DNA of 15,857 bases from Pseudomonadota bacterium (GTDB lineage Bacteria; Pseudomonadota; Alphaproteobacteria; Paracaedibacterales; CAITNM01). A model generated the notes under the pieces. The model saw nothing but the letters and a program-made list of their open reading frames with translations. It ran no database searches and was not told the origin of the DNA. Of this stretch, positions 1 to 7,565 are shown piece after piece (the first letter of the stretch is position 1; each line of letters starts with the position of its first letter). Location of the stretch: assembly GCA_026400695.1 (NCBI GenBank), contig JAPLON010000018.1, positions 1-15,857 of the forward strand, written 5' to 3'. A program made the position numbers and the translations under genes.

Positions 1-33
1 CCTAGCCCTACTAGCCCTGCGCAGGAGCTGAAA

Positions 34-762
34 GTGGAGAAAACAAGGAATAGTCGTTGTAGCTACATAATGTCTTATCTTAATAATATCTCAAGTAATG
101 TTTACGGTGGTTTACAAAGAGGTCTTGGTAGTGTGGGCAGTACCATGTTTTCGGGATATCTAAATGCCGTTACTTATGTTTATGAATTGGCGTGGAGAGG
201 AGGAAAATCAGCTCCAGCCGTTACGGAAGATGCTGCATCAGCTAGAGTATTTAGCAAGGAAGAGAAAGACATTAATAAAGCATCTGTGAATGAAGAGCAA
301 ACTAAAGAAAATGTGGATGCTGCAGAGAAAAAGAAAGCTGTTGCACAAAACGAGCAATCTGAAGCAAATGGCGCTGTAGCAGTAGCTAAGGAAGTAGTTG
401 TTGAAAAGGTAGAAAAAACTTCAGCGGTTACAGAAGCTGCAGTTGTGGTTGAGGCTGAGAAAGCTAGAATTAGTAAAAAAGAAGAAAAAATAGCTGCAAA
501 GAAAAGAGCTAGAAAAGAGCAAGCAGAAGCAAATAAAGCTAGGAAAAAAGCTGCTGAAGAAACTTCACAGCAAAGACCAGCTAATGCTAAAGAAGAGTTT
601 GAAAAAAAAGCTGCTGAAACCAAGTGGACTAATGATTCAGAGACTAATGATATAGTAAAAAATAGAAAATTAGCTACAGCTGCAAAAAAGCAAAAAGAGG
701 CTTTTTCTGCTGCTCAAGAGGAGCTAATAAAAAAGATGAATCTATTAAATCTTAAAAAATAA
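34..762 (+). CDS. Lys/Ala/Glu-rich coiled-coil protein of unknown function, possibly the 3' part of a longer gene
   Basis: I do not recognise this protein. The first 40 or so residues are Gly/Ser/Tyr-rich and weakly amphipathic (MSYLNNISSNVYGG onward). From about residue 65 to the end it is dominated by Ala, Lys and Glu with heptad-like spacing, typical of a long charged coiled coil. No signal peptide or membrane segment is evident. The start is uncertain. GTG at 34 has an AGGAG six bases upstream. ATG at 70 has no good ribosome site, but codons become AT-ending, like the rest of the genome, only after it. The frame is also open back to base 1, where it encodes a Pro/Ser stretch (PSPTSP), so the true gene may begin outside the window. 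It ends at a strong hairpin shared with trxA. Such low-complexity proteins are common in host-associated bacteria, but no function can be assigned. Confidence 0.6.
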   Translation: MEKTRNSRCSYIMSYLNNISSNVYGGLQRGLGSVGSTMFSGYLNAVTYVYELAWRGGKSAPAVTEDAASARVFSKEEKDINKASVNEEQTKENVDAAEKKKAVAQNEQSEANGAVAVAKEVVVEKVEKTSAVTEAAVVVEAEKARISKKEEKIAAKKRARKEQAEANKARKKAAEETSQQRPANAKEEFEKKAAETKWTNDSETNDIVKNRKLATAAKKQKEAFSAAQEELIKKMNLLNLKK

Positions 763-776
763 CCAAATTACAAAAG

Positions 777-810
777 CATTAATCGTTAAGCAAAAACTTA
801 GCGATTAATG
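777..810. terminator. bidirectional hairpin between converging genes
   Basis: Two 14-base arms (777-790 and 797-810) pair along their whole length with one G-T wobble around a six-base loop, CAAAAA. It sits between the stop of the coiled-coil gene (762) and the stop of trxA (829). The flank on the trxA side reads CTTTTG in the direction of trxA transcription; the plus-strand flank is only moderately T-rich. A shared transcription end is the likely role. Confidence 0.7.
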
Positions 811-828
811 TCTTCAGTCTAATTACTG

Positions 829-1143
829 TTAAATACCGCTTTCAACCCATGCCTTAATTTTTGGCTTTGGGTTCACGCCAACCATGTTACTAACAGCTGA
901 ACCACCCTTAAACAAAATCATTGTCGGAATACTGCGTATACCAAGCTGGCTAGCGATTTGTGGGTTTTGGTCAATGTTAACTTTAACTATTTTAGCTTTG
1001 TCTGCAATTTCTGGCTCTAATTCTTGCAAAATAGGAGTTAACATTCTACAAGGTCCACACCATTCTGCCCAAAAATCAACAACCACAGGGACTAAAGATT
1101 GGGTAACTTCTTTTTCAAAGGTTGCATCGGTAACTTCTAACAT
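829..1143 (-). CDS. trxA: thioredoxin
   Basis: Cytoplasmic thioredoxin of 104 residues, the usual length for the single-domain family. It reduces protein disulfides and is itself reduced by thioredoxin reductase. The redox motif WCGPC is at residues 28-32, preceded by the conserved VVDFWAEW strand. The cis-proline motif SIPT and the following Gly-Gly turn are present, so the active site appears complete. The ATG start is preceded by AGGAGA at good spacing. It lies 18 bases downstream of the RNase R gene on the same strand, so it is probably the last gene of an omp-rnr-trxA transcript ending at the hairpin at 777-810. Identification is firm. Confidence 0.97.
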   Translation of the reverse strand: MLEVTDATFEKEVTQSLVPVVVDFWAEWCGPCRMLTPILQELEPEIADKAKIVKVNIDQNPQIASQLGIRSIPTMILFKGGSAVSNMVGVNPKPKIKAWVESGI

Positions 1144-1161
1144 TAGTATTCTCCTATAGTT

Positions 1162-3111
1162 TTAAATTTTTTTACGTGACGGATTTTTTTTATAGCTCTT
1201 ACGTTTATTTTTGACAATACTTGACTTACTGCTTTCTTTTTGCACTGCATCTTTTTTTTCTTTATTTTTTTGCTTTATAGGTAGAGTTTTTTCCCTAACT
1301 AGAGCAAAGCCAATTGAGCAAAGAATAGGATCAGCATTGCTAACCAGTACCTTTATTTGGTTGCCAATTTGATAAGTTTTGCGAGTGCGGCGACCTGTAT
1401 AACAGTACGAAGCTTCATTAAATACGAAATAATCTCCGCCAAGGTCTTGTTTTGGAATGAATCCTTGGGCACCTATTTGATCAATCTCCACAAATATTCC
1501 AGGTACGCCTACCCCAACTATTGTGCCATTTAATACTTCTCCCAAATGATCTTTCATGTAATGAGCCATAAAACGATCATTCACCTCTCGCTCTGCTTCC
1601 ATGGCAGTTCGTTCAGTTTTTGAAATATGCTCACTGATTTCTGCTAAGTCTTCTAGCTCTACATTTGGGTGTTTTTTGTCATCAAGCTCTAAAGCGGCAA
1701 TCAATGACCTGTGTACTACTAAATCAGCATACCTTCTGATAGGGGAAGTAAAGTGGCAGTAAGCGGTTAAATTTAAACCGAAATGTCCCATATTTTGTGG
1801 GCCATAGCGTGCTTGTGCCTGAGACCTTAATACCAGCTCATTAAATAACCTAAAATAGGGGCGTTCTTTTGCTAGGTTCAACAAATCATTAATGCCGCCA
1901 ATGATGTTTGTTCCAACAAATTTTTTCACCTCAAGCTTTAGCCCCTTTGCCAAGGTATACAAGTTTTGCAGGCGAGTTTTATCAGGTCGTTCATGAACTC
2001 TATAAATGGTCGGCCAGTCTCTGGCTTGCAAAGTTTTAGCTGCGGCAACGTTGGCGGTAATCATGAATTCTTCAATTAGCTGGTGGCTTTGGAGACGATT
2101 TTTTGCGCTAACAGCTTTAATGCTACCATCATCAGCTAGATCAAACGAGTTTTCAACTTTTTCAATTTGAATGGTGCCGCGTAAATCTCTAGCTTTTTTA
2201 AGGCTTTGGTAGCAACCATAAAGAGGCATTATAACACTATCAAGTAATGGTTTGGTGGTTTTATCGGTGATTCCACCAATTGCTTTTTCAACCTGATTAT
2301 AAGTTAACCTGGCAATGGAACGCATTAAGGCGCGCTTAAACTTAAAAGATTTTAGTTTTCCGTCCTTGCTAATGATCATATCTACAGCTAGACAAGCACG
2401 ATCTTCATTAGGGCGTAATGAGCATAAATTATTGCTTAAATGTTCCGGTAACATTGGTACGACTCGGTCTATAAAATAAACAGAGTTACCGCGTAAATGA
2501 GCTTCTTTATCTAGCGCATCACCTGATTTTACATAGTGACTAACATCAGCAATCGCAACTACCGCACGCCAGCCCCCTTGATTTTTAGGGTCAGGATCAC
2601 TTACTGCATAAACCGCATCATCAAAGTCCCTGGCATCTTCACCGTCTATGGTAACTAAAGGTAGGTTACGTAAGTCAACACGTTTACCAAGCTCAGGTAC
2701 GCCACCTTTGTCTGCTAAATGCTGTGCTTCATCACTAAAAACATGGGGTATGTTGTAGGCATGAATTCCCATTAATGCATAAGTTCTAGGCGATAGCATT
2801 GAACCAAGGTTGCGAATAAAATGAAATTCCCCTTGGTGGTTAACTGTATAGACAATTACATCGTTTTCTTTAAAGTTTTTTGATTGTGCGTAGTCTATGT
2901 ATATGCCAGAAAATGGGTCTTTTCGGTGGCACGGAGCTAGATGCCCACCTTGAGGATTAGGTACAAAAACTCCAACATGCTGTTTTGGTTCTTTATACCC
3001 TAAAGATGAATGGCGGTCACGCCGTAGATCTTTGTGACCACGAACGTAATTTCCACCACGCTCACCTTTGTGTTTTAGTTTTTGCGTATATTTGCTGCGA
3101 CCTTTTTCCAT
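1162..3111 (-). CDS. rnr: ribonuclease R (RNB-family 3'-5' exoribonuclease), N-terminally short
   Basis: RNase R degrades structured RNA processively from the 3' end, acting in mRNA decay and in rRNA and tmRNA quality control. The 649-residue product has a cold-shock/OB-type domain (about 45-100), the RNB catalytic domain from about 145, an S1 domain (about 540-610) and a Lys-rich tail. The metal-binding motif DGEDARDFDDAV places Asp at 156, 162, 164 and 165, equivalent to Asp272/278/280/281 of the E. coli enzyme. That offset shows about 116 fewer N-terminal residues, so the helix-turn-helix and probably the first cold-shock domain are missing. The ATG overlaps the stop of the upstream barrel gene by one base (TAATG), and an in-frame stop lies just upstream, so no longer form is encoded here. 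Other conserved blocks (LIEEFMITAN, CHFTSPIRRYADL) are intact. Catalytic function is expected; the loss may alter duplex handling. Confidence 0.95.
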   Translation of the reverse strand: MEKGRSKYTQKLKHKGERGGNYVRGHKDLRRDRHSSLGYKEPKQHVGVFVPNPQGGHLAPCHRKDPFSGIYIDYAQSKNFKENDVIVYTVNHQGEFHFIRNLGSMLSPRTYALMGIHAYNIPHVFSDEAQHLADKGGVPELGKRVDLRNLPLVTIDGEDARDFDDAVYAVSDPDPKNQGGWRAVVAIADVSHYVKSGDALDKEAHLRGNSVYFIDRVVPMLPEHLSNNLCSLRPNEDRACLAVDMIISKDGKLKSFKFKRALMRSIARLTYNQVEKAIGGITDKTTKPLLDSVIMPLYGCYQSLKKARDLRGTIQIEKVENSFDLADDGSIKAVSAKNRLQSHQLIEEFMITANVAAAKTLQARDWPTIYRVHERPDKTRLQNLYTLAKGLKLEVKKFVGTNIIGGINDLLNLAKERPYFRLFNELVLRSQAQARYGPQNMGHFGLNLTAYCHFTSPIRRYADLVVHRSLIAALELDDKKHPNVELEDLAEISEHISKTERTAMEAEREVNDRFMAHYMKDHLGEVLNGTIVGVGVPGIFVEIDQIGAQGFIPKQDLGGDYFVFNEASYCYTGRRTRKTYQIGNQIKVLVSNADPILCSIGFALVREKTLPIKQKNKEKKDAVQKESSKSSIVKNKRKSYKKNPSRKKI

Positions 3112-3794
3112 TAAAATAACATACTCAATCTAATCATTACGGAATGAATAGTAGGGTGGTAAACAAATTTACGTTTTTGACCGCCTACGGCGTATGAGTT
3201 ATCTCTTGGGGCGGTTTGGCCTGGCACATGAATTAGGTACTCACATCCTATCATAATTTTATCTGTGATAAGATAATTGGCGCCACCGCCTCCGCTAATG
3301 CCTGCCATAGTTTTGCTATAGTTTGCATCGCCTTCTGACAAGCCTTTATATTTTAAGGTTGTTTTCACCCATGCATAACCAGCCTTTGCATAGAACATTA
3401 ATTTAGGAGTCATCATGGTTCCTAAAATGGCATAGCCACCAAATGTGTATGGGTTAGCGATCTCTACCTTACCTTCTGGTTGACCACCAGAAACTTGTAA
3501 ATTGTAATTTGCCTTTGATAGGTTCATCGAAACGCTAACTTCACCACCTACAACCGCTTTGGTTTTTTCAACCTGATTTAACATACCAAAGCTAAGCCCA
3601 AACGAAGTAGCTAACTCACCTTTTGTTTCTTTACCAACAGCTCCTGTGTTGTTTGTGTAATCATGATTTTGACTAGTGTAGCGACAGCCTAAGTTAATCG
3701 AAGCAAATAGACCGCGCACAGGTGCTGCAGCTAATGGTGCCGCAATGACAATGATTATCAGTAGAGTTTTAATGTATTTTGCTAGTTTTATCAT
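3111..3794 (-). CDS. outer-membrane beta-barrel protein (OmpA/porin-like fold)
   Basis: A 227-residue protein with a classic signal peptide (MIKLAKYIKTLLIIIVIAAPLA, cleavage near AAA-PVRG) followed by alternating polar/apolar strands rich in Gly, Tyr and Thr. It ends in Phe (RLSMLF), the terminal aromatic signal for Bam-dependent barrel assembly. Length and strand count suit a small eight-strand surface-antigen-type barrel. I chose ATG at 3794; an in-frame TTG six bases upstream would only add two residues. No strong ribosome site is seen, so translation may depend on the short ORF ending 17 bases upstream. Its stop overlaps the rnr start. The exact function (adhesin, structural or pore) cannot be read from the sequence. 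Confidence 0.85.
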   Translation of the reverse strand: MIKLAKYIKTLLIIIVIAAPLAAAPVRGLFASINLGCRYTSQNHDYTNNTGAVGKETKGELATSFGLSFGMLNQVEKTKAVVGGEVSVSMNLSKANYNLQVSGGQPEGKVEIANPYTFGGYAILGTMMTPKLMFYAKAGYAWVKTTLKYKGLSEGDANYSKTMAGISGGGGANYLITDKIMIGCEYLIHVPGQTAPRDNSYAVGGQKRKFVYHPTIHSVMIRLSMLF

Positions 3795-3811
3795 GCACAA
3801 TTAACCATTTT

Positions 3812-4003
3812 TTAATTCGTATGGGGTATATTAACATTTAAGAACAGTTCTTCAGATATTACTTCAAGGCGTCCACTTAAAGCCCAAAAGGATGTTAATG
3901 GCGAAGCTTTATCTGCTACAAGGTTGGAGCCAAGGCGGGTGGCCCACCCTTTACTTGGGCGGGGGTTGGGGGCGGAACCGTATACCATTAAAAGATTAAT
4001 CAT
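3812..4003 (-). CDS. doubtful 63-residue ORF upstream of the barrel gene
   Basis: I do not recognise this ORF. It encodes 63 residues with no signal peptide or membrane helix. In its favour, the ATG has an AAGGA seven bases upstream, and the stop lies 17 bases before the barrel-protein start, an operon-like spacing. Against it, the first half is distinctly GC-richer than the neighbourhood (runs of G between 3956 and 3973), the composition is odd (NPRPSKGWATRLGSN), and its last codons overlap a perfect AAGAAC-A-GTTCTT palindrome. It could be a small leader gene, a dispersed repeat that happens to be open, or a chance frame. Confidence 0.3.
   Translation of the reverse strand: MINLLMVYGSAPNPRPSKGWATRLGSNLVADKASPLTSFWALSGRLEVISEELFLNVNIPHTN
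3840..3852. promoter_or_regulatory. perfect 6-1-6 palindrome upstream of the barrel gene
   Basis: AAGAAC-A-GTTCTT is an exact inverted repeat 46 bases upstream of the barrel-protein ATG. Its position suits an operator for that gene, but no consensus promoter is clear beside it, and it also lies within the 3' end of the 63-residue ORF. It could equally be a short chance palindrome. Confidence 0.25.
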
Positions 4004-4079
4004 TCGTTAATCCTTGTGAAAAAACTTGTACACTGCATTTTAGAAAAATTAATATAAAAATATTTTCAACTTTGATTAA

Positions 4080-5315
4080 TCATAAGCGTAGAGCTTCAAC
4101 AGGGTCAAGGCGGGATGCGCGATAAGCAGGATAAAAAGTAGCCAAAAAAGTTAAAATTAAAGATATTGCAGCAACCAATATAACTTCATCCCATATAATT
4201 TTTGCTGGCAGTTTGCTTAGGAAATAAACTTCAGCATTAAATAATTCGGTACCCAATAGCTTTTCAACGAGCTTGCGGATCTTTTCAATATTGTGCGCAA
4301 AACCAACCCCAAGCAGCATGCCAATTGCAGTGCCGCCAATGCCAATGCAAGAACCAGTTAAAAAGAAAATTCTTAAAATATTTCCCTTGCTAGCACCCAT
4401 GGTACGCAAAATTGCAATGTCGCGAGTTTTATCTTTTACCAGCATTATCAAGCTTGAGATAACGTTAAAAGCGGCAATTATAATAATTAAGGTTAGTATT
4501 ATGAACATAACATTTTTTTCAACCTGAACTGCTTGAAAAATCTGGCTGTCGCTATGTTTCCAGTCTACAATTTCAAAAGCTGGTGGTAGTTTTTGTTGCA
4601 AATCATCAATGACTAATTTGCTTGTTTTTAGGTCTTTTAAAAAAATATCAATATGGTTAATTGTGTTGTCGCAATTGAAAAAATGCTGCGCTGTATCTAA
4701 AGGCAAAAACACCATGCTCTTATCAAACTCATGCATGCCGATTTCAAAAATGGCAACTATTTCAAAGGTTGCTTGTTTTGGCATGCTACCAAAAGGAGTT
4801 TTTGCTCCATCAGGCAGTAATAGAGTAATATTTTGCCCTATATGTGCATTAATTGAATGAGCTATACGACTACCAATAGCAATTTTTTTACCTTCAAATT
4901 TATCAAAACTGCCCTTTAAATTTTCGTTATTTATTGCTGGGCGTTGCAGTAAATCGCTAGCGCGCATGCCAAGCACCCCAACACCGCGAGCTTGACCATG
5001 AAATGTAGCTATGGCTTGTTTTTCCAAGACTGGGTAAGCAAATTCTACCTTTTCATTTGCTTTAGTAATTTCTAAGGTATCTTCCCAATTCTGTTGTGAT
5101 GCTCCACACATGACCATAACGTGCCCACGCATACCCACAAGTTTTTGGTAAAGTTCTGCACGAAAACCATTCATGACTGCCATAACAATAATTAGGGTTG
5201 CCACCCCTAAGGCAATACCAATAAATGAAAAACCAGCAATGACTGATACAAACCCTTCTTGACGTGGAGACCTTAAATAGCGGAAAGCAACAGTACGTTC
5301 GAACAAATTAAACAT
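4080..5315 (-). CDS. lolC: lipoprotein-releasing ABC transporter permease, LolC/LolE family
   Basis: Inner-membrane permease of the Lol system, which with the ATPase LolD extracts mature lipoproteins from the inner membrane and hands them to LolA. The 411-residue product has the family layout. It starts with a short cytoplasmic segment (MFNLFERTVAFRYLRS) and one membrane helix near residues 24-50. A periplasmic domain of roughly 220 residues follows, then three C-terminal helices. The coupling segment (ILRTMGASKGNILRIF) and the C-terminal PAYRASRLDPVEALRL signature are present. I chose ATG at 5315 because it gives the standard family N-terminus; the frame is open to 5390 but that extension looks unrelated. 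A lolD gene would normally be adjacent; none is here, so the ATPase must lie elsewhere. LolC and LolE cannot be told apart with confidence, and many alphaproteobacteria carry only one such permease. Confidence 0.9.
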   Translation of the reverse strand: MFNLFERTVAFRYLRSPRQEGFVSVIAGFSFIGIALGVATLIIVMAVMNGFRAELYQKLVGMRGHVMVMCGASQQNWEDTLEITKANEKVEFAYPVLEKQAIATFHGQARGVGVLGMRASDLLQRPAINNENLKGSFDKFEGKKIAIGSRIAHSINAHIGQNITLLLPDGAKTPFGSMPKQATFEIVAIFEIGMHEFDKSMVFLPLDTAQHFFNCDNTINHIDIFLKDLKTSKLVIDDLQQKLPPAFEIVDWKHSDSQIFQAVQVEKNVMFIILTLIIIIAAFNVISSLIMLVKDKTRDIAILRTMGASKGNILRIFFLTGSCIGIGGTAIGMLLGVGFAHNIEKIRKLVEKLLGTELFNAEVYFLSKLPAKIIWDEVILVAAISLILTFLATFYPAYRASRLDPVEALRL

Positions 5316-5402
5316 AATATCCAAAATAGGAAAAACAACAATTTTACATATAACTTTATAGCATACTATTTTTGCTAATATGAAGCGCACATCTAAATAA
5401 TG

Positions 5403-6416
5403 CTATTCAGTAATCAAACTAAAAGACAGCTGTTTACCACGTTTGCCTTGTTCAAATTCATCTACACTTTGCAAGGTTGTTGTAGCAATATCAGTTAAGG
5501 CTTCGTGGGTTAAAAAGGCTTGGTGACTGGTGATGATGGTGTTTGGAAAAGTCATTAACCTTGCAAGGTTGTCATCAGCAATTACAGAATTAGAAAAGTC
5601 TTCAAAAAAGTACCTACCTTCCTTTTCGTAAACATCTAACCCTACATGACTAATTTTTTTAGACTTAATACCTTCAATGAGAGATTCAGTATCAATTAAT
5701 CCTCCACGGCTAGTATTAATGAGCATGACGCCAGGTTTCATTTTTGCGATTGAGTCTGCATTAATCATATGGGTGTTTGCTTGGGTTAAGGGCACATGCA
5801 AAGTAATGATATTAGAATTGGCATAAAGATAATCAAGATCTGTGAACATTAATTGATCTTTTGAAAAATTTGTAAATTCTTTTGCTTTATTTAGTAAATC
5901 ATAAACAAGGACCTTACAGCCAAAACCAATCATTATGTTAATAACAGCTTTGCCAATATCTCCAGCGCCAATAACCCCAACAGTTTTTCCGTGCATGTCA
6001 AATCCCTCTAACCCATCGACCGAGAAATTACCATCGCGGATACGATTATAAGCCTTATGAATACGGCGGTTTAAAGTAAGTATTAAAGCAACCGTATGTT
6101 CAGCAACAGAATAAGGGGAGTAGTTGGGCACATATACGGCATCTATGCCATATTTGCGACAAGCATTAAGGTCAAGGTTGTCACATCCTTTGCATCTCAT
6201 AGCAATTAGCGAGACGCCCATTTGATTTAATGATTTGATAATTGAATCATCCAGGCAATCATTAACAAAGACGCAGACGCATTCAAAATCTTTCACTAAA
6301 TCAACGGTCTCTGGCGTAAGTTTTAACTGAAAAAAACGGAGAGTATGCTTTTTATTATTAACTTCTTCAAAGATTTTTCTTAAATAGGGCTTAGAATCAA
6401 AAAAAGCAATTTTCAT
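5403..6416 (-). CDS. ldhA: D-lactate dehydrogenase (D-2-hydroxyacid dehydrogenase family)
   Basis: NAD-dependent enzyme reducing pyruvate to D-lactate, a fermentative route that reoxidises NADH in the cytoplasm. The product is 337 residues, typical of the family. The Rossmann motif G150-A-G152-D-I-G155 is clear. The catalytic set is complete: Arg237 in NTSRGGLID, Glu264 in DVYEKEG and His298 in TSHQAFLT. The segments RCKGCDN and VPNYSPYSVAEHTVALIL closely match LdhA-type enzymes rather than phosphoglycerate or glycerate dehydrogenases. It lies 87 bases upstream of the lolC start on the same strand with no obvious hairpin between, so the two may share a transcript. Substrate preference is inferred from family resemblance. 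Confidence 0.93.
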   Translation of the reverse strand: MKIAFFDSKPYLRKIFEEVNNKKHTLRFFQLKLTPETVDLVKDFECVCVFVNDCLDDSIIKSLNQMGVSLIAMRCKGCDNLDLNACRKYGIDAVYVPNYSPYSVAEHTVALILTLNRRIHKAYNRIRDGNFSVDGLEGFDMHGKTVGVIGAGDIGKAVINIMIGFGCKVLVYDLLNKAKEFTNFSKDQLMFTDLDYLYANSNIITLHVPLTQANTHMINADSIAKMKPGVMLINTSRGGLIDTESLIEGIKSKKISHVGLDVYEKEGRYFFEDFSNSVIADDNLARLMTFPNTIITSHQAFLTHEALTDIATTTLQSVDEFEQGKRGKQLSFSLITE

Positions 6417-6462
6417 AATTATATATTGCTATCCATTTGCATGTGAAAAATTATGTAGATAT

Positions 6463-6488
6463 TTAAGCAGCAATTCATTAAAAATTGC
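6463..6488. repeat. 26-base direct repeat, copy 1
   Basis: This stretch is identical base for base to 7070-7095. Each copy follows the stop of one of the two paralogous small secreted genes. A GTAGAT a few bases before each copy is also shared. It marks the downstream part of the duplicated unit. Confidence 0.85.
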
Positions 6489-6491
6489 TGC
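6467..6491 (-). terminator. hairpin downstream of the 6505-6954 gene
   Basis: Nine-base arms GCAGCAATT (6467-6475) and AATTGCTGC (6483-6491) pair perfectly around a seven-base loop. On the minus strand the hairpin is followed by TTAAATAT, only a weak U tract. It lies just beyond the stop of the small secreted protein and before ldhA. It is part of a 26-base exact repeat whose other copy is at 7070-7095. Confidence 0.55.
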
Positions 6492-6504
6492 TGTGTGTTG
6501 TCGG

Positions 6505-6954
6505 TTAATGAATCCGGCTACCAGGTGCAGGTGGGTTAGCTCCTGCATGTAGGTCTCCTGCAATTGCAAGCATTTCTTCCGTAATTTCTTGTTCCATTCC
6601 TTCAACCATGTGAGAAAAAATCTCTTCATCTGAAGCACCAGCAGGTATTCCTTCTAGATTATCTGCTTTGAATGAAGTAACTAAATCTGTTCTTGATTTA
6701 AGTAGTTCAGCATTTCCTTTTTTTGCTCCTTCTTCAATTTGTTTTAAAATACCAAGCATTTCCTTATGTTTTGCATGTTCTTCCATTTTTTTCATGATTT
6801 TAACACTGCTAAGATTTGCTATCATTGATTTGTAATGCTCCCCTCCTCCGCCACCATCACTTTGACTAGGGCTAGGAGAAGGAAGAGCAGCAGCAAATAC
6901 AGTAGTTAATGCTAAATTTAGTGCTACTAATTTTAATAAATATTTCGTTTTCAT
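6505..6954 (-). CDS. small secreted helical protein, paralogue B of a tandem pair
   Basis: A 149-residue protein of no family I know. It has a signal peptide (MKTKYLLKLVALNLALTTVFA, cleavage near AAA-LPSP), then a Pro/Ser/Gly linker (PSPSPSQSDGGGGG). A charged helical core follows, with MKKMEEHAKHKEMLGILKQ and QIEEGAKKGNAELLKSR, then a second helix ending in a Gly/Pro-rich tail. It is clearly homologous to its upstream neighbour (7112-7555): the signal peptide, the KMEEHAKHKE/KMEQNAKHRE block and the IEEGAKKG motif align directly. The upstream regions are also similar, so each copy appears to have its own promoter region. A periplasmic or secreted location is expected; function is unknown. 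The two cysteine-free sequences rule out disulfide or lipoprotein attachment. Confidence 0.85.
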   Translation of the reverse strand: MKTKYLLKLVALNLALTTVFAAALPSPSPSQSDGGGGGEHYKSMIANLSSVKIMKKMEEHAKHKEMLGILKQIEEGAKKGNAELLKSRTDLVTSFKADNLEGIPAGASDEEIFSHMVEGMEQEITEEMLAIAGDLHAGANPPAPGSRIH

Positions 6955-6965
6955 TTTATTGTTTC

Positions 6966-7051
6966 CTTTTTGTTAAATTGAGTAGTTCCACACAAGTATT
7001 CTACTAACAGTCTGTTAACAAAAGGTTAATAGCCACAGTATCATTTGTCTG
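6966..7051 (-). promoter_or_regulatory. conserved upstream block of paralogue B, with TTAAC-N5-GTTAA
   Basis: The non-coding block upstream of the 6505-6954 gene aligns along its length with the block at 7566-7652 upstream of the 7112-7555 gene. The best-conserved core is AACAGTCT, then TTAAC (7015-7019), five bases and GTTAA (7025-7029), then AGTATCATTTGT at 7038-7049. On the minus strand TTGTTA is a possible -35. No convincing -10 can be fixed. A promoter with a regulator-binding inverted repeat is the likely content. Confidence 0.5.
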
Positions 7052-7069
7052 GTGGAAGTAGATCTCTAA

Positions 7070-7095
7070 TTAAGCAGCAATTCATTAAAAATTGC
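7070..7095. repeat. 26-base direct repeat, copy 2 (weakened hairpin)
   Basis: Exact copy of 6463-6488, located after the stop of the 7112-7555 gene. Here the bases after the repeat differ (CGG instead of TGC), so the stem shortens from nine to six pairs (7077-7082 with 7090-7095). It may terminate less well than copy 1. Confidence 0.85.
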
Positions 7096-7111
7096 CGGTA
7101 TTGATAGTTAG

Positions 7112-7555
7112 TTACTGATGAACCCGATTACCTACAGCTAGTGGAGCAACTTCAGCTCCTTGCACAGGTGTATTAGCGACCTCACGTAATTTTTGTGCAA
7201 TTTCTACTAATTCATCTCCAAGTTCTTGTTCTGCATCGGCAATAATTATGGAAAAAATTTCTTCTTCTTGGAATGACGCAACTAAAGCTGCTCGTTTTTT
7301 AAGCTGGTCAACATCTCCTTTTTTTGCCCCTTCTTCAATTTTTCTTAAAGTAGCAATTATTTCTCTATGTTTGGCATTTTGTTCCATTTTTTCTATTGCC
7401 TTAACATTACTCGTGTTTGTTATCATTGGTGCATTAGCAGCAACGCTTCTTTCGCTACTTTGAATATATGTATTAGGAGGAGGAAGAGCAGCAGCAAACA
7501 TAGTGGTTAACGCTAAATTTAGTGCTGCTAATTTTAACAAATGTTTTGTTTCCAT
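7112..7555 (-). CDS. small secreted helical protein, paralogue A of a tandem pair
   Basis: A 147-residue protein of unknown function, homologous to the 6505-6954 product. It has the same signal peptide (METKHLLKLAALNLALTTMFA, cleavage near AAA-LPPP). A variable linker (NTYIQSSERSVAANAP) follows. The helical core has EKMEQNAKHREIIATLRK and IEEGAKKGDVDQLKKR, then a second helix (EQELGDELVEIAQKLREV). The linkers have diverged most and the signal peptides and core least, as expected for a duplicated secreted protein whose core is under constraint. It is the first gene of the minus-strand series and diverges from phhA across about 250 bases that hold both promoters. Confidence 0.85.
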   Translation of the reverse strand: METKHLLKLAALNLALTTMFAAALPPPNTYIQSSERSVAANAPMITNTSNVKAIEKMEQNAKHREIIATLRKIEEGAKKGDVDQLKKRAALVASFQEEEIFSIIIADAEQELGDELVEIAQKLREVANTPVQGAEVAPLAVGNRVHQ

Positions 7556-7565
7556 TTTAGTATTT

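Noticed and set aside
180..623. Minus-strand ORF of 147 codons inside the coiled-coil gene
   Set aside because: It is the complement of Ala/Lys/Glu codons, giving a low-complexity Ser/Ala/Phe product with no start signal; a shadow of the plus-strand gene.
5316..5390. 25-residue N-terminal extension of the LolC/E permease
   Set aside because: The family begins with the MFNLFERTVAFRYL-type segment encoded from 5315; the extension is hydrophobic, unconserved and unsupported by a ribosome site.
6429..6638. Minus-strand ORF of 69 codons overlapping the end of paralogue B
   Set aside because: It is in another frame of a better-supported gene with a paralogue, has no ribosome site, and covers the terminator hairpin.
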